A stretch of 55,490 nucleotides of DNA. Origin: an uncultured Eubacterium sp. (GTDB taxonomy: Bacteria > Bacillota > Clostridia > Lachnospirales > Lachnospiraceae). How positions within the stretch are numbered: the stretch's first letter is position 1; the number at the start of each line of letters is the position of its first letter. The position numbers and the translations under genes are program-made. Below the pieces are notes generated by a model that did no database searches, was not told the origin of the DNA, and worked only from the letters and a program-made list of their open reading frames with translations. The stretch lies in the NCBI GenBank assembly GCA_934338065.1, contig CAKRGX010000014.1:1-55490 (forward strand), in the 5' to 3' direction. Of this stretch, positions 1 to 11,455 are shown piece after piece.

Positions 1-178
1 ATTACTGTTGTCTCTTTCGAAACGAATTGAATCGGGTTGGTTTATTCTTATCGAATATTTACTCCGAAAAATTATTTCCTTAATTTTTCGAGGTTGTTTC
101 ACTGTTCAATTATCAAGGTTCTGCTTATCTGTTTTGCTGCCAACACAATGTATTTCCTTCATTACGTCAGCAAATATT
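1..178 (-). other. Leader-like sequence, probably the 5' leader of an rRNA operon lying left of the window
   Basis: No convincing gene is seen here. On the minus strand, downstream of three tandem promoters, the sequence runs into a stretch around 90-125 reading CCTTGATAATTGAACAGTG. It resembles the TTGATAA/TTGAAAACTGAA stretches that precede 16S genes in many Firmicutes. The 16S gene itself would start beyond position 1, so this is inference. Confidence 0.4.
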
Positions 179-293
179 ATCATAACAGATTTATGTATTC
201 TTGTCAACGACTTTTTTTACTTTTTTATTATGTCAAAAAAGTATTTATCGCGTCAACGAGTTATATACTATCAAATACCTGTTCTATTGTCAA
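179..293 (-). promoter_or_regulatory. Three tandem sigma-A-type promoters reading left out of the window
   Basis: On the minus strand three promoters lie in series. P1 has -35 TTGACA (288-293), a 17-nt spacer and -10 TAGTAT (265-270). P2 has TTGACG (251-256), 18 nt and CATAAT (227-232). P3 has TTGACA (202-207), 17 nt and TATGAT (179-184). Tandem strong promoters with no nearby start codon are typical of rRNA operons. P3 is the best match, P2 the weakest. Confidence 0.65.
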
Positions 294-384
294 CACTTTT
301 TTTCATTTTTTCCTATTTTTTTCATTTTTTCCTATTTACCCCATTTTTTTATTCTTCAGAATAGCTTTATTGTTGTACAAAAAA

Positions 385-415
385 TAGAGACAGACACTTT
401 GGGCGTCTGTCTCTA
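385..415 (-). terminator. Intrinsic terminator of the rpoBC operon
   Basis: The arms TAGAGACAGAC and GTCTGTCTCTA form a perfect 11-bp stem with a short loop, followed on the minus strand by TTTTTTG. It sits 18 nt after the rpoC stop and separates the operon from the tandem promoters further left. Confidence 0.9.
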
Positions 416-432
416 TAATACTGGTTTAAATG

Positions 433-3400
433 TTATTCTTCAAATGTTATTACGTCATCTTCTGCTTCTGTCAAAGCAATCTCTTCATCTTCTGCAAAAG
501 ACATTTCGACATCTTCATCCGGGATATTATTCACATCCGGCATTTTCTCCTCACCTTGATTTTCTTCTACTACCTGTTCCTGCTCAGGAGCGGGTGGTTC
601 AAGGCTGTCTACCAGATCACTGTGTATACTGATATTACGGTAACGTTTCATACCGGTTCCTGCCGGTATCAGTTTACCAATGATCACATTTTCCTTCAGA
701 CCGATCAACGGATCTTCCTTACCTTTGATAGCTGCATCTGTAAGGACTTTTGTCGTCTCCTGGAACGAAGCGGCTGACAAGAATGAACTTGTTGCCAGAG
801 ATGCCTTTGTAATACCTAAAATAATCTGCTTTCCTTCCGGCGGTTCTTTGCCTTCTTCTTCCAGACGCTCTACCATATCCTCAAACTCCAATGCATCTAC
901 CATAACGCCCGGCAGGAAGTCAGAATCACCATTATTTTCTACACGGATTTTCTTCAGCATCTGACGAACGATAACTTCGATATGCTTATCATTAATCTCT
1001 ACACCTTGCAAACGATATACACGCTGTACTTCACGAAGCATATAGTCCTGTACGGCACGAACACCCTTAATCTTAAGAATGTCATGTGGATTTACACTAC
1101 CTTCTGTCAACTCATCGCCAGCTTCCAGTTCCTGTCCTTCTAATACTTTTATTCGGGAACCATATGGGATCAAATATGCTTTGCTCTGACCGGTCTCATC
1201 ATTTGTTATAACGACTTCGCGTTTTTTCTTAGTCTCACGAAGCTGCACTTTTCCTGCAAATTCGGAAATAATAGCAAGTCCCTTCGGTTTTCTTGCTTCA
1301 AAAAGCTCCTCAACACGAGGAAGACCCTGTGTGATATCATCTCCTGCCACACCACCGGTATGGAATGTACGCATGGTAAGCTGCGTACCAGGCTCGCCGA
1401 TAGACTGAGCCGCAATAATACCAACGGCCTCACCTACCTGTACCGGTTCTTTTGTTGCCATGTTCGAACCATAACATTTTGCACAAATACCTACGTGGGA
1501 TTTGCAAGTCAGGATTGTACGAATCTTCACCTGAGCTTTATCACCAGCATCAATGATTGCTTTTGTATTGACTATGCGGGCAGCACGTTTTGGCGTAATC
1601 ATATGATTTGCTTTAACAATCACCTCACCATTGTCATCCAGGATCGTCTCACAAGAATACCGTCCTGTAATACGTTCTTCCAGTGTTTCTATCACTTCAC
1701 GTCCATCCATAAAGGCGCTGATCCACATACCTGGAATTTCTTTAGAATTGCGGTGTACACAACAATCCGTCTCTCGAATAATCAATTCCTGTGATACATC
1801 AACAAGACGACGCGTCAGATAACCGGAATCGGCTGTACGAAGAGCGGTATCTGACAATCCTTTACGCGCACCATGTGCAGAAATAAAGTATTCCAAAACG
1901 TCAAGACCTTCACGGAAGTTTGATTTAATCGGCAGTTCAATCGTGCGTCCGGATGTATCCGCCATCAGACCACGCATACCGGCAAGCTGTTTAATCTGCT
2001 TATCCGAACCACGGGCACCGGAATCTGCCATCATATAAATATTATTCAATTCATCCAGACCGCTCAACAAGTCATGTGTAATCTGGTCATCTGCTTCTTT
2101 CCATGTTTCCACAACTGATTTATAACGTTCTTCCTCTGTCAAAAGGCCACGGCGGTATTTCTGGGAAATAACTTCGACCGTATCTTCTGCTTTTTTCAGT
2201 AGTTCTTTCTTCGTTGCCGGTACTTCCATATCAGAAATAGATACCGTCATAGCTGCTTTGGTTGAATATTTATATCCAAGTGCCTTAATAGCATCCAATG
2301 TCTCAGCAGTCTTTGTAGCACCCTCATTGTTAATACATTTTTCCAAAATCTGCTTCAGTTGTTTCTTTCCTACGTGGAAATCAACCTCCAGTTTCAGGAA
2401 GTTATCCGGGTTGCTGCGATCTACAAATCCTAGATTCTGGCTGATGATCTCATTGAAAATAAATCTTCCCAGCGTAGACTCAATAACACGGGACTCTACT
2501 TCACCATTTTCATTTTCTCCAAAACGGCGGATTTTGATCTTCGCATGAAGGGTAAGTTCATGGTTTTCATATGCAATGATAGCCTCATTCATATCTTTGA
2601 AAAATCTTCCCGTTCCAATTGCCCCCTGTTCTGGTGTTCTTTCCTGCGTCAGATAATAAATACCAAGAACCATATCCTGGGAAGGAACCGCAACAGCACC
2701 ACCATCGGATGGCTTCAACAGGTTGTTTGGTGACAAAAGAAGGAACCGGCACTCTGCCTGCGCTTCTACTGACAAAGGCAGATGCACCGCCATCTGGTCA
2801 CCATCGAAGTCAGCATTAAACGCTGTACAAACCAATGGATGCAATTTGATTGCCTTACCCTCTACGAGAATCGGCTCAAATGCCTGAATGCCAAGACGGT
2901 GAAGAGTAGGGGCACGGTTCAACATAACAGGATGTTCACGGATAACTTCTTCCAGAATATCCCATACTGCCGGCTCGAGTTTTTCTACCATTTTCTTTGC
3001 ACTCTTTATATTATGAGCAGTTCCATTGGCAACCAGCTCTTTCATAACAAATGGTTTAAACAGCTCGATCGCCATTTCTTTTGGCAGACCACACTGATAT
3101 ATTTTCAATTCCGGTCCTACTACGATAACCGAACGTCCCGAGTAGTCAACACGTTTTCCAAGAAGGTTCTGACGGAAACGCCCCTGTTTTCCTTTTAACA
3201 TATCCGACAAAGATTTCAACGCACGGTTACCAGGTCCTGTTACCGGACGTCCACGACGCCCATTATCAATCAGTGCGTCAACTGCTTCCTGCAGCATACG
3301 TTTCTCATTGCGGACAATAATATCAGGCGCACCAAGTTCTAACAATCTCTTTAATCGGTTGTTACGATTAATAATACGGCGATACAGATCATTCAGATCC

Positions 3401-4176
3401 GATGTAGCAAAACGTCCACCATCCAGTTGTACCATCGGGCGAAGATCCGGCGGAATAACCGGTATAACCGTCATGATCATCCAATCCGGTTTATTGCCGG
3501 ATTCACGGAAGGCTTCTACAACCTCTAATCTCTTAATAATACGCGCACGCTTCTGTCCTGTAGAATCTTTCAGATCTGCTTTCAGTTTTTTTGACTCTTC
3601 TTCCAGATCAATCACCTGCAGCAATTCCTGAATAGACTCAGCCCCCATGCCAACACGGAATGCATCTCCATGTTCTTCACGGGCTTTCTGATATTCCTGC
3701 TCGGATAACACCTGTTTGACCTGAATATCCGGAACATCTGACTCAAGTACAATATAAGAAGCAAAATACAGTACTTTTTCCAGAACTTTTGGCGAAATAT
3801 CAAGAATTAATCCCATACGGCTTGGTATCCCCTTAAAATACCAGATGTGGGAAACCGGTGCTGCCAGCTCGATATGTCCCATACGCTCACGGCGAACGCT
3901 GGATTTAGTAACCTCGACACCACATCGGTCACAGACAACGCCTTTATAACGTACCTTTTTGTATTTTCCGCAGTGACATTCCCAGTCCTTGCTTGGTCCA
4001 AAAATACGCTCACAATAAAGGCCATCCTTTTCCGGTTTTAAAGTACGATAATTAATCGTCTCCGGCTTCTTAACTTCACCACGTGACCATTCACGAATTT
4101 TTTCTGGTGATGCCAGGCGAATCTTAATCTTATCGTAAGTCAATGTTTTTTCTAATTCATTACCATACTGTGGCAT
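433..4176 (-). CDS. rpoC: DNA-directed RNA polymerase beta' subunit
   Basis: This encodes the 1247-residue beta' subunit, which carries the active-site magnesium of RNA polymerase. The invariant NADFDGD motif is present. The N-terminal zinc finger is visible as CHCG and CDRCG at about residues 68-87, and the second zinc-binding region as CCVHR and CAKCYG in the C-terminal half. Length is normal for Firmicutes. The C-terminus ends in an acidic tail rich in Glu and Asp. The ATG follows an AAGGA-type ribosome binding site. It lies 17 nt after rpoB with no promoter between, so the two are cotranscribed, and a strong terminator follows the stop. The frame is intact. Confidence 0.98.
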   Translation of the reverse strand: MPQYGNELEKTLTYDKIKIRLASPEKIREWSRGEVKKPETINYRTLKPEKDGLYCERIFGPSKDWECHCGKYKKVRYKGVVCDRCGVEVTKSSVRRERMGHIELAAPVSHIWYFKGIPSRMGLILDISPKVLEKVLYFASYIVLESDVPDIQVKQVLSEQEYQKAREEHGDAFRVGMGAESIQELLQVIDLEEESKKLKADLKDSTGQKRARIIKRLEVVEAFRESGNKPDWMIMTVIPVIPPDLRPMVQLDGGRFATSDLNDLYRRIINRNNRLKRLLELGAPDIIVRNEKRMLQEAVDALIDNGRRGRPVTGPGNRALKSLSDMLKGKQGRFRQNLLGKRVDYSGRSVIVVGPELKIYQCGLPKEMAIELFKPFVMKELVANGTAHNIKSAKKMVEKLEPAVWDILEEVIREHPVMLNRAPTLHRLGIQAFEPILVEGKAIKLHPLVCTAFNADFDGDQMAVHLPLSVEAQAECRFLLLSPNNLLKPSDGGAVAVPSQDMVLGIYYLTQERTPEQGAIGTGRFFKDMNEAIIAYENHELTLHAKIKIRRFGENENGEVESRVIESTLGRFIFNEIISQNLGFVDRSNPDNFLKLEVDFHVGKKQLKQILEKCINNEGATKTAETLDAIKALGYKYSTKAAMTVSISDMEVPATKKELLKKAEDTVEVISQKYRRGLLTEEERYKSVVETWKEADDQITHDLLSGLDELNNIYMMADSGARGSDKQIKQLAGMRGLMADTSGRTIELPIKSNFREGLDVLEYFISAHGARKGLSDTALRTADSGYLTRRLVDVSQELIIRETDCCVHRNSKEIPGMWISAFMDGREVIETLEERITGRYSCETILDDNGEVIVKANHMITPKRAARIVNTKAIIDAGDKAQVKIRTILTCKSHVGICAKCYGSNMATKEPVQVGEAVGIIAAQSIGEPGTQLTMRTFHTGGVAGDDITQGLPRVEELFEARKPKGLAIISEFAGKVQLRETKKKREVVITNDETGQSKAYLIPYGSRIKVLEGQELEAGDELTEGSVNPHDILKIKGVRAVQDYMLREVQRVYRLQGVEINDKHIEVIVRQMLKKIRVENNGDSDFLPGVMVDALEFEDMVERLEEEGKEPPEGKQIILGITKASLATSSFLSAASFQETTKVLTDAAIKGKEDPLIGLKENVIIGKLIPAGTGMKRYRNISIHSDLVDSLEPPAPEQEQVVEENQGEEKMPDVNNIPDEDVEMSFAEDEEIALTEAEDDVITFEE

Positions 4177-4193
4177 ATACTTACCCGTCCTTT

Positions 4194-7100
4194 CTATTCT
4201 TCTACGCCGATGCTGCTATCGTCATCTAATCCCTCTAACTCTGTCTCACGAAAACCGGCAGCTTCGAAAGATTCGTTTTTTACATCATAATTTTTGTCAT
4301 TGATGAGTTCATTTACATTTTCATTTGAAGAATCTTCAAATGTCTCTGCCATTTTAACTTCCTCACCATTTTCATCCAAAACAGCAACATCCAATCCCAA
4401 AGCCTGCAGCTCTTTCAACAATACCTTAAAGGACTCAGGTATACCAGGCTCAGAAATATTATCTCCTTTTATAATTGCTTCATATGTTTTCACACGTCCT
4501 ACAACGTCATCCGATTTAACAGTAAGAATTTCCTGTAAGGTATAAGCCGCACCATATGCTTCCAGTGCCCATACCTCCATCTCACCAAAACGCTGTCCAC
4601 CAAACTGTGCCTTACCACCAAGCGGCTGTTGTGTTACTAACGAATAAGGACCTGTTGAACGGGCATGGATCTTATCATCAACCAGATGGTGGAGTTTCAG
4701 ATAGTGCATAAATCCAATCGTTACTTCTCCATCAAAGAACTCACCTGTGCGGCCATCGCGCAACTGCACTTTACCATCTTCTTTAATCGGCACACCTGCC
4801 CATTCTTTTCTGTAATCCTGATTTGTGATGAGGTAATCCATCACTTCCGGATCAAGAACATCTTTATATTTCTTTTCAAACTCTTCCAGCGGCGTATTAA
4901 CATAATCATTTGCCAGTTTCAGAGTATCCATAATATCAACCTCGTTGGCACCATCAAACACCGGAGTGGCAACATTAAAGCCAAGCACCTTTGCAGCCAG
5001 GCTCAGGTGAATCTCCAAAACCTGACCGATATTCATACGCGACGGCACACCTAGAGGATTCAATACGATATCCAGCGGACGGCCATTTGGAAGGAATGGC
5101 ATATCTTCTACCGGCAGTACACGGGATACGACACCCTTATTTCCATGACGGCCGGCCATCTTATCTCCAACCTGAATCTTTCTCTTCTGGGCAATATAGA
5201 TACGAACAGTCTGGTTTACTCCCGGCGACAGCTCATCACCATTTTCGCGGGTAAATACTTTGGCATCTACAACAATACCAAACTCACCATGCGGAACACG
5301 CAGGGAAGTATCACGTACCTCTCTCGCTTTTTCACCGAAGATAGCACGAAGAAGTCTTTCTTCTGCTGTCAGTTCTGTCTCGCCCTTTGGTGTAACTTTA
5401 CCAACCAGAATATCTCCCGCACGAACTTCAGCACCGATTCGGATGATACCGTTTTCATCCAGATCTTTCAACGCATCACCAACACCCGGCACATCTCTTG
5501 TAATCTCTTCCGGTCCGAGCTTCGTATCACGCGCCTCTGTCTCATATTCGTTAATATGAACCGAAGTATACACATCCTCCTGTACCAGTCGTTCACTCAG
5601 AAGAACGGCATCCTCGTAGTTGTAACCTTCCCATGTCATGAAACCGATCAACGGGTTCTTTCCAAGTGCGATCTCACCACCGGAAGTAGAAGGACCATCT
5701 GCGATCACTTGTCCGGCCTCTACTTTCTCACCCTTATTCACAATTGGTCTCTGATTCATGCAGGTACCCTGGTTACTACGCACAAACTTTGACAATTTAT
5801 ATATATCTGTATTTCCATCTTCTTTTCGGATAATAATACGATTTGTCTCCGCACGCTCTACGACACCAGCCTCTTTAGCAACAACACAGTTCCCGGAATC
5901 GACAGCAGCTTTCATCTCCATACCTGTGCCAACAGCCGGAGCCTCTGTAACAAGAAGCGGAACAGCCTGACGCTGCATGTTGGAACCCATCAGCGCACGG
6001 TTCGCATCATCGTTTTCCAAGAATGGAATCATCGCCGTAGCAACAGAGAATACCATCTTAGGAGATACATCCATATAATCAATCTTATTTCTCTCAAACT
6101 CTGACGTTTCTTCACGGAACCGACCGGAAATATTCTTACGCACAAAGTAACCATTTTCATCCAGCTGCTCATTCGCCTGAGCCACATGGTAACGGTCTTC
6201 CTCGTCCGCCGTCATATAGACCACCTCATCTGTTACACGAGGATTATCCGGATCCGTTTTATCCACCTTACGATAAGGCGCTTCTACAAAGCCGTATTCA
6301 TTGATACGCGCATAAGATGCCAGCGAGTTAATCAGGCCGATGTTTGGTCCTTCAGGTGTTTCTACCGGACACATTCTTCCGTAATGTGAGTAGTGAACAT
6401 CTCGAACCTCGAATCCGGCACGATCACGGGACAGACCACCTGGTCCCAACGCAGACAAACGTCTCTTATGCGTCAATTCAGACAGTGGGTTATTCTGATC
6501 CATGAACTGCGATAACTGGGAACTTCCAAAGAATTCCTTCACCGCTGCCGTAACCGGTTTGATATTGATCAATGACTGAGCAGAGATTCCCTCTATATCT
6601 TGTGTCGTCATACGTTCACGCACAACGCGCTCCATACGAGACAAGCCGATACGATACTGATTCTGCAGCAATTCACCTACAGCACGGATACGACGATTCC
6701 CCAGATGATCGATATCGTCATCATTTCCCAAACCATATTCCAAGTGAATATTATAGTTAATAGAGGCAAAAATATCTTCTTTTGTAATATGCTTCGGAAT
6801 AAGCAATGCTACATTTCTCTTAATCGCCTCATATCTTTCTTCATCCGTTTCATATTCATCCAGAATTTTCTTCAATTCCGGATAGTATACCTCTTCTGTT
6901 ATGCCTAATTCTTCCTTATTCGCCTTTGGTAAGAATGCATGCAGGTCTACCATCATATTAGAGAGAACTTTGACATCATGCCCCTCTTCTGTCTGCATCA
7001 TAACAAACGGAATGGCAGCATATTGAATCTGATCCGCCAATTCTTCTGTGACCATTGTTCCCGCTTCAGCGATAACTTCCCCTGTCTCCTGGCTGACAGC

Positions 7101-7991
7101 ATCTTCTGCCAGTGCAAAACCGGTGATTCGATTCCTAAATGCTAATTTTTTGTTAAATTTATAACGTCCTACCTTCGCCAGGTCATACCGTCTTACATCA
7201 AAGAACATGTTATTGATCAGATTCTCAGCACTGTCTACCGCCAACGGTTCACCCGGACGCAGTTTCTTGTACAATTCAAGCAGGCCATCCTGATAGTTAT
7301 CCGATGGATCTTTAGCAAAACTAGCCTGGATTTTTGGTTCATCACCAAACATGTTCAGAATCTCCTGATTACTTCCTACGCCTAGCGCACGCAGCAATAC
7401 CGTAATCGGGACCTTTCTATTTCTATCTACACGAACGTAAAATATATCATTGGAGTCTGTCTCATATTCCAGCCATGCACCACGGTTTGGAATAACAGTA
7501 GAAGAATACAATTTCTTACCAATCTTATCATGTGCAATGCCATAATAAATACCAGGGGAACGAACCAGCTGGCTTACAATAACACGTTCCGCACCATTGA
7601 TAATAAATGTACCCGTCGCTGTCATAAGAGGAAGATCACCCATAAAAATGTCATGTTCACTTATCTCTTCCGTCTCATTGTTATGGAGTCTTACTTTCAC
7701 TTTTAAAGGTGCCGCATAAGTAGCATCCCGTTCCTTGCACTCTTCGATGGAATATTTCACATCATCTCTGCACAATTCAAAGCTCACAAACTCAAGACTC
7801 AAATTACCATTGTAATCCGCGATAGGCGAAATATCGCGAAAGACTTCATTCAAGCCCTCTTCCAGAAACCACTTGTACGAATCTGTCTGTACCTCGATCA
7901 GGTTTGGCATCTCCAATACTTCTTTCTGTTTTGAGTAGCTCATTCTGACGCCTTTGCCAACATGGACAGGGCGTATTCTGTTTTTCTCCAT
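4194..7991 (-). CDS. rpoB: DNA-directed RNA polymerase beta subunit
   Basis: This encodes the beta subunit of about 1265 residues, the rifampicin target. The rifampicin region is fully recognisable ([12 protein letters not shown], then [14 protein letters not shown]) and carries the usual Asp, His and Ser at the classical resistance positions, so a sensitive genotype is expected. I start at ATG 7991. The frame is open to a GTG at 8003, but that codon overlaps the AAGGAG ribosome binding site at 8003-8008, so it cannot be the start. The C-terminal region of about 80 residues is acidic. The gene has its own promoter upstream and can also be reached from rplL past a leaky terminator. Confidence 0.97.
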   Translation of the reverse strand: MEKNRIRPVHVGKGVRMSYSKQKEVLEMPNLIEVQTDSYKWFLEEGLNEVFRDISPIADYNGNLSLEFVSFELCRDDVKYSIEECKERDATYAAPLKVKVRLHNNETEEISEHDIFMGDLPLMTATGTFIINGAERVIVSQLVRSPGIYYGIAHDKIGKKLYSSTVIPNRGAWLEYETDSNDIFYVRVDRNRKVPITVLLRALGVGSNQEILNMFGDEPKIQASFAKDPSDNYQDGLLELYKKLRPGEPLAVDSAENLINNMFFDVRRYDLAKVGRYKFNKKLAFRNRITGFALAEDAVSQETGEVIAEAGTMVTEELADQIQYAAIPFVMMQTEEGHDVKVLSNMMVDLHAFLPKANKEELGITEEVYYPELKKILDEYETDEERYEAIKRNVALLIPKHITKEDIFASINYNIHLEYGLGNDDDIDHLGNRRIRAVGELLQNQYRIGLSRMERVVRERMTTQDIEGISAQSLINIKPVTAAVKEFFGSSQLSQFMDQNNPLSELTHKRRLSALGPGGLSRDRAGFEVRDVHYSHYGRMCPVETPEGPNIGLINSLASYARINEYGFVEAPYRKVDKTDPDNPRVTDEVVYMTADEEDRYHVAQANEQLDENGYFVRKNISGRFREETSEFERNKIDYMDVSPKMVFSVATAMIPFLENDDANRALMGSNMQRQAVPLLVTEAPAVGTGMEMKAAVDSGNCVVAKEAGVVERAETNRIIIRKEDGNTDIYKLSKFVRSNQGTCMNQRPIVNKGEKVEAGQVIADGPSTSGGEIALGKNPLIGFMTWEGYNYEDAVLLSERLVQEDVYTSVHINEYETEARDTKLGPEEITRDVPGVGDALKDLDENGIIRIGAEVRAGDILVGKVTPKGETELTAEERLLRAIFGEKAREVRDTSLRVPHGEFGIVVDAKVFTRENGDELSPGVNQTVRIYIAQKRKIQVGDKMAGRHGNKGVVSRVLPVEDMPFLPNGRPLDIVLNPLGVPSRMNIGQVLEIHLSLAAKVLGFNVATPVFDGANEVDIMDTLKLANDYVNTPLEEFEKKYKDVLDPEVMDYLITNQDYRKEWAGVPIKEDGKVQLRDGRTGEFFDGEVTIGFMHYLKLHHLVDDKIHARSTGPYSLVTQQPLGGKAQFGGQRFGEMEVWALEAYGAAYTLQEILTVKSDDVVGRVKTYEAIIKGDNISEPGIPESFKVLLKELQALGLDVAVLDENGEEVKMAETFEDSSNENVNELINDKNYDVKNESFEAAGFRETELEGLDDDSSIGVEE

Positions 7992-8085
7992 TGATGATTT
8001 CACTCCTTGTCTTTTCTACAAAACTGTGGTATACTATGTTCATGTAAGACTAATACGCCTACCATACCACAATAGTGCATTTTCT

Positions 8086-8114
8086 ATCGTACCACAAATG
8101 TAGTATAATGTCAA
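8086..8114 (-). promoter_or_regulatory. Promoter in the rplL-rpoB gap driving rpoBC
   Basis: The -35 box TTGACA (8109-8114), a 17-nt spacer and the -10 box TACGAT (8086-8091) lie just downstream of the rplL terminator. The resulting 5' UTR would be about 90 nt. It holds TGTGGTAT and ATACCACA copies that could pair into a hairpin. Confidence 0.7.
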
Positions 8115-8146
8115 GAGTTCTTTTGGAATAAATTACTATATTTTTT

Positions 8147-8181
8147 ATCAAAAAAACGGACCACATAAGTGATCCGTTTTT
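8147..8181 (-). terminator. Terminator or attenuator between rplL and rpoB
   Basis: On the minus strand AAAAACGGATCAC pairs with GTGGTCCGTTTTT around a 4-nt loop, and more T residues follow. Such an element normally lets ribosomal protein mRNA exceed rpoBC mRNA. The rpoB promoter lies right after it. Confidence 0.85.
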
Positions 8182-8242
8182 CTTATCGTTTTCTGCACTG
8201 ATCATGATTCCGTCCGGAACCATAACCCTAAGCAACACTTGA

Positions 8243-8611
8243 TTATTTAAGTGTAACTTTAGCACCCTCAGCCTCAAGTTTAGCTTTGATCTCTTCAGCT
8301 TCCTCTTTGCTAGCGCCCTCTTTGATAACTTTAGGAGCTCCATCAACAACATCTTTAGCTTCTTTCAAACCAAGACCTGTTACTTCGCGGACAACCTTAA
8401 TAACTTTAACTTTGGATCCGCCTGCTTCTGTCAATTCTACATCGAACTCGTCTTTCTCAGCACCACCTGCTGCACCGTCAGCACCTGCTGCTGCAACGAC
8501 TACACCTGCTGCTGCAGATACACCGAACTCTTCCTCACATGCTTTTACTAAATCATTCAATTCCATTACGCTCATCGCTTTGATAGCGTCGATAAATTCC
8601 TGTGTTGTCAT
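8243..8611 (-). CDS. rplL: 50S ribosomal protein L7/L12
   Basis: This is the 122-residue stalk protein that recruits translation factors. It has an N-terminal dimerisation helix, an Ala/Gly-rich hinge ([18 protein letters not shown]) and a C-terminal domain with [16 protein letters not shown]. The frame is open five codons upstream to 8626, but the GGAGG ribosome binding site lies between that ATG and the ATG at 8611, so I use 8611. It follows rplJ by 64 nt. Confidence 0.96.
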   Translation of the reverse strand: MTTQEFIDAIKAMSVMELNDLVKACEEEFGVSAAAGVVVAAAGADGAAGGAEKDEFDVELTEAGGSKVKVIKVVREVTGLGLKEAKDVVDGAPKVIKEGASKEEAEEIKAKLEAEGAKVTLK

Positions 8612-8675
8612 TTTTAATTCCTCCATTTAGATTTTTTCTTATTCATTCAAAACTCAAACGCATAAACAGACTGTT

Positions 8676-9176
8676 TTATGCCTCTGCTGTTTCACCCTGT
8701 GCTTCAGCAATCTGCTTAACCACACGGGCAAAGTTTGTAATAGGTGACTGCAAGCTTCCAAGCAATTTGGAAATAAGCTCGTCTTTTGATGGGATTGTAG
8801 CAAGAACCTTAACGGCTGCTTCATCATAATACTCTCCATCTACTACTGCGCTCTTGATCTGAAGCTGCTCTGCTTCTTTTGAAAAATTATTCAAAATTCT
8901 TGCAGCAGCGGTCTCATCCTCAAGACCAAATGCAATAGCGGTAGGGCCTTCCAAGTCTTTGTCAAGCTGTGCATAGTCTGTACCGTCGAACGCCAGATGA
9001 AGCATTGTATTTTTGTATACCTTGTATACAACACCAGCTTCTCTCAACGCTTTACGAAGTCTTGTGTCCTGATCTACAGTGATGCCTCGGTAATCTACCA
9101 AAACAACTGATTTTGCATCAGCCACATAACCCTTGATCTCATCAACGATAGGTGTCTTCAATTCGACTTTAGCCAT
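8676..9176 (-). CDS. rplJ: 50S ribosomal protein L10
   Basis: This encodes 166 residues of the stalk base protein that anchors L7/L12 dimers to 23S rRNA. The N-terminal rRNA-binding region VLVDYRGITVDQDTRLR and the following VYKNTMLHLA stretch are typical. The ATG has a strong AGGAGG ribosome binding site. The long leader upstream has its own promoter and an attenuator-like hairpin, as expected for L10 autoregulation. Confidence 0.96.
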   Translation of the reverse strand: MAKVELKTPIVDEIKGYVADAKSVVLVDYRGITVDQDTRLRKALREAGVVYKVYKNTMLHLAFDGTDYAQLDKDLEGPTAIAFGLEDETAAARILNNFSKEAEQLQIKSAVVDGEYYDEAAVKVLATIPSKDELISKLLGSLQSPITNFARVVKQIAEAQGETAEA

Positions 9177-9388
9177 GATCTGTTACCTCCTTGTTATCGT
9201 CAGCTTTCGCTGCCATATAATCTGCCGGAGATTTTTTGACTTTACATATCAAAAAAACCTCTCTGCCCTGACAGACAGAGAGGTAGATAGTCTCACAAAA
9301 TTGCAATTCACAATCTTCCTCGGCAAGCGGCTTACGCACTTACATAGCATCCTATACTTGCTGTCTACGGCAGTTATAAACATTTGTC
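9177..9388 (-). promoter_or_regulatory. L10 leader (autoregulatory 5' UTR of rplJL)
   Basis: About 210 nt separate the rplJ promoter from the rplJ start and hold no ORF. The position, length and a late terminator-like hairpin fit the ribosomal protein L10 leader, where L10-L12 binds its own mRNA. The fold was not computed. Confidence 0.7.
9251..9283 (-). terminator. Attenuator hairpin in the rplJ leader
   Basis: On the minus strand CCTCTCTG pairs with CAGAGAGG around a loop of about 10 nt and is followed by seven T residues. It lies about 75 nt before the rplJ start, inside the leader, so it probably reduces read-through conditionally. Confidence 0.8.
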
Positions 9389-9417
9389 AGTGTAGCATAC
9401 GCCACACTCTTTGTCAA
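9389..9417 (-). promoter_or_regulatory. rplJL promoter
   Basis: TTGACA (9412-9417), a 17-nt spacer and TACACT (9389-9394) lie 20 nt after the rplA stop. Confidence 0.75.
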
Positions 9418-9436
9418 GCTAATCTTAAAAATCAGC

Positions 9437-10129
9437 TTATCCAATCTTCAAAGTATTTACTCTGATACCAGGGCCCATTGTAGCGGCAATCGTTACGCTC
9501 TTCATATAGGTACCCTTTGCACTCGACGGTTTTGCTTTAATAATAGCATCCATCAGAGTGTTGAAGTTCTCTGTAAGCTGTTCCTCAGTAAAAGATGCTT
9601 TACCAACCGGACAGTGAATAATATTTGCTTTATCCAAACGATACTCGATCTTACCTGCTTTAATATCATTTACAGCTTTTGTAACATCCATTGTAACCGT
9701 TCCTGCTTTTGGGTTTGGCATTAAGCCTTTCGGTCCGAGTACACGACCCAGACGACCAACCACACCCATCATGTCAGGTGTTGCAACAACTACGTCAAAC
9801 TCAAACCATCCTTCATTCTGAATTTTTGGAATAAGTTCTTCGCCACCGACATAGTCTGCACCTGCAGCTTCTGCCTCTGCAACTTTATCGCCTTTAGCGA
9901 ATACAAGAACACGAACTGTTTTTCCTGTTCCATGAGGAAGAACAACGGCACCGCGCACCTGCTGGTCTGCATGACGTCCATCTACGCCAAGACGAATATG
10001 AGCTTCAACGGTTTCATCAAATTTTGCAACTGCTGTTTTCTTAACAAGGCTAATTGCTTCTGCCACATCGTACTGCGCAGCACGATCAAATAACTTTGCG
10101 GCATCTGTATATTTTTTACCTCTCTTCAT
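9437..10129 (-). CDS. rplA: 50S ribosomal protein L1
   Basis: This is the 230-residue L1 protein, which binds the mobile L1 stalk of 23S rRNA and in many bacteria represses its own operon. Typical stretches are [37 protein letters not shown] and TMGPGIRV near the C-terminus. The ATG has an AGGAGG ribosome binding site. The 114-nt gap from rplK holds no gene; a G-rich stretch just before the ribosome binding site (GGGAGATAGGAATG on the minus strand) could be an L1 target, but this is not established here. Confidence 0.96.
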   Translation of the reverse strand: MKRGKKYTDAAKLFDRAAQYDVAEAISLVKKTAVAKFDETVEAHIRLGVDGRHADQQVRGAVVLPHGTGKTVRVLVFAKGDKVAEAEAAGADYVGGEELIPKIQNEGWFEFDVVVATPDMMGVVGRLGRVLGPKGLMPNPKAGTVTMDVTKAVNDIKAGKIEYRLDKANIIHCPVGKASFTEEQLTENFNTLMDAIIKAKPSSAKGTYMKSVTIAATMGPGIRVNTLKIG

Positions 10130-10243
10130 TTCTATAACCTCCTAGTGGTATTAGCGAACATTCCTATCTCCCACAACGTTCAAAGGAAATTAGCTCTTTT
10201 TTTGCAATAATTTTGACTTTTATATTTTGTGTTTAATGATAAA

Positions 10244-10669
10244 TTAATCTTCTACTGTGATACCCATACTTCTTGCAGTTCCTGCGATCATGCTGATGGC
10301 AGCTTCCATGCTTCCTGCATTCAGATCAGGCATCTTTGTCTCTGCAATCTTCTGAAGGTCTGCTTTAGAAATAGTAGCAACCTTTTTCTTGTTCGGCTCA
10401 CCGGAACCAGACTGAATCTTGCAAGCCTTTTTCAAAAGAACTGCTGCTGGTGGAGTCTTACATACAAAGCTGAAACTTCTGTCCGCATACACGGTAATAA
10501 CAACAGGAATGATCATTCCATCCTGTCCCTGAGTCTGAGCATTAAACTCCTTTGTGAACTGAGCAATATTAATTCCGTGCTGTCCAAGTGCAGGACCAAC
10601 CGGTGGAGCTGGTGTTGCCTTTCCTGCCGGAATCTGTAATTTGATATATCCTTCGACTTTCTTAGCCAT
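10244..10669 (-). CDS. rplK: 50S ribosomal protein L11
   Basis: This encodes 141 residues, the normal length. L11 binds the GTPase-associated centre of 23S rRNA and is needed for stringent-response sensing. The N-terminal [20 protein letters not shown] and the C-terminal [12 protein letters not shown] are diagnostic. It lies 21 nt after nusG in the same operon, with an AGGAGG ribosome binding site. Confidence 0.97.
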   Translation of the reverse strand: MAKKVEGYIKLQIPAGKATPAPPVGPALGQHGINIAQFTKEFNAQTQGQDGMIIPVVITVYADRSFSFVCKTPPAAVLLKKACKIQSGSGEPNKKKVATISKADLQKIAETKMPDLNAGSMEAAISMIAGTARSMGITVED

Positions 10670-10690
10670 TTTACATTTCCTCCTAATCGA

Positions 10691-11209
10691 TTAAACCAGT
10701 TTTAAATCCGAGAAATCAATCTCTACCGGAGTATCGCGTCCAAACATATCGATAACGATGACCGCCATCTGCTTGGCCGGATGAACTTCCTGAACGACAC
10801 CATTCGTATCCTGCCATACTCCCTCGGTAACGACAACCTGATCGCCAATGGAAAATGGAGCTTCTTCTGCCTGAGCCAAGAATCCCATATTCACAATTTC
10901 TTCCTCCGTAAGAGGTACCGGTTTGGATCCCGGTCCGACGAATCCTGTTACGCCACGCGTGTTTCGCACAACATACCATGTCTGGTCGTTCATAATCATA
11001 TTGATCAAAACATATGCCGGAAACATTTTCTTCTGAACCTGCTTCTTTTCGCCATTTTTCTCTTCCGTTACCGTTTGAAGAGGAATCATAACTTCCATGA
11101 TCTGATCTTGAAGATTACGATTTTCAATTGTCTTCTCAATATCTGCTTTTACCTTATTCTCATATCCCGAATAAGTATGAACTACATACCATTTTGCTTC
11201 TTCTGCCAT
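10691..11209 (-). CDS. nusG: Transcription termination/antitermination factor NusG
   Basis: This encodes 172 residues. The N-terminal NGN domain begins WYVVHTYSGYENKV. The C-terminal KOW domain contains FSIGDQVVVTEGVWQDTNG and ends in a Val/Ile-rich strand. It binds the beta' clamp helices and modulates pausing. It lies 9 nt after secE, the near-universal neighbour, and the ATG has an AGGAGG ribosome binding site. Confidence 0.97.
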   Translation of the reverse strand: MAEEAKWYVVHTYSGYENKVKADIEKTIENRNLQDQIMEVMIPLQTVTEEKNGEKKQVQKKMFPAYVLINMIMNDQTWYVVRNTRGVTGFVGPGSKPVPLTEEEIVNMGFLAQAEEAPFSIGDQVVVTEGVWQDTNGVVQEVHPAKQMAVIVIDMFGRDTPVEIDFSDLKLV

Positions 11210-11218
11210 AGTTACCTC

Positions 11219-11422
11219 CTATGAAACAATGTGAAGTGCTGTCAGTCCGAGACGGATCGCCCAATCAACACCGGCGATAAGTACACCGAGCAATACGGAT
11301 ACTGTTATAACCAAAGCGGACTGCTTCACCAGATCCTCTTTCTTCGGCCATGTGCACTTTTTGAACTCGCTTTTCACATTTTTAAAGAAGCTAGGTTTTG
11401 AAGTCTTTTCTGCTTCGCTCAT
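11219..11422 (-). CDS. secE: Preprotein translocase subunit SecE
   Basis: This encodes about 67 residues, the short Gram-positive form with one C-terminal membrane segment (ALVITVSVLLGVLIAGVDWA). The conserved amphipathic stretch FKKCTWPKKEDL precedes it. The frame is open to GTG 11431, but that codon directly follows the AAGGA ribosome binding site, so ATG 11422 is the better start. The protein is part of the SecYEG channel. Confidence 0.95.
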   Translation of the reverse strand: MSEAEKTSKPSFFKNVKSEFKKCTWPKKEDLVKQSALVITVSVLLGVLIAGVDWAIRLGLTALHIVS

Positions 11423-11455
11423 GTGACACACATCCTTTCCGAAACATCACACGGA

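Noticed and set aside
8..632. Plus-strand ORFs in the AT-rich left end
   Set aside because: They are Phe/Ser/Tyr-rich translations of T-runs without ribosome binding sites, overlapping promoters and the rpoC terminator.
5145..5792. Plus-strand ORF of 215 codons inside rpoB
   Set aside because: It is antisense to a highly conserved gene, where codon bias leaves long open frames, and has no sensible start signal.
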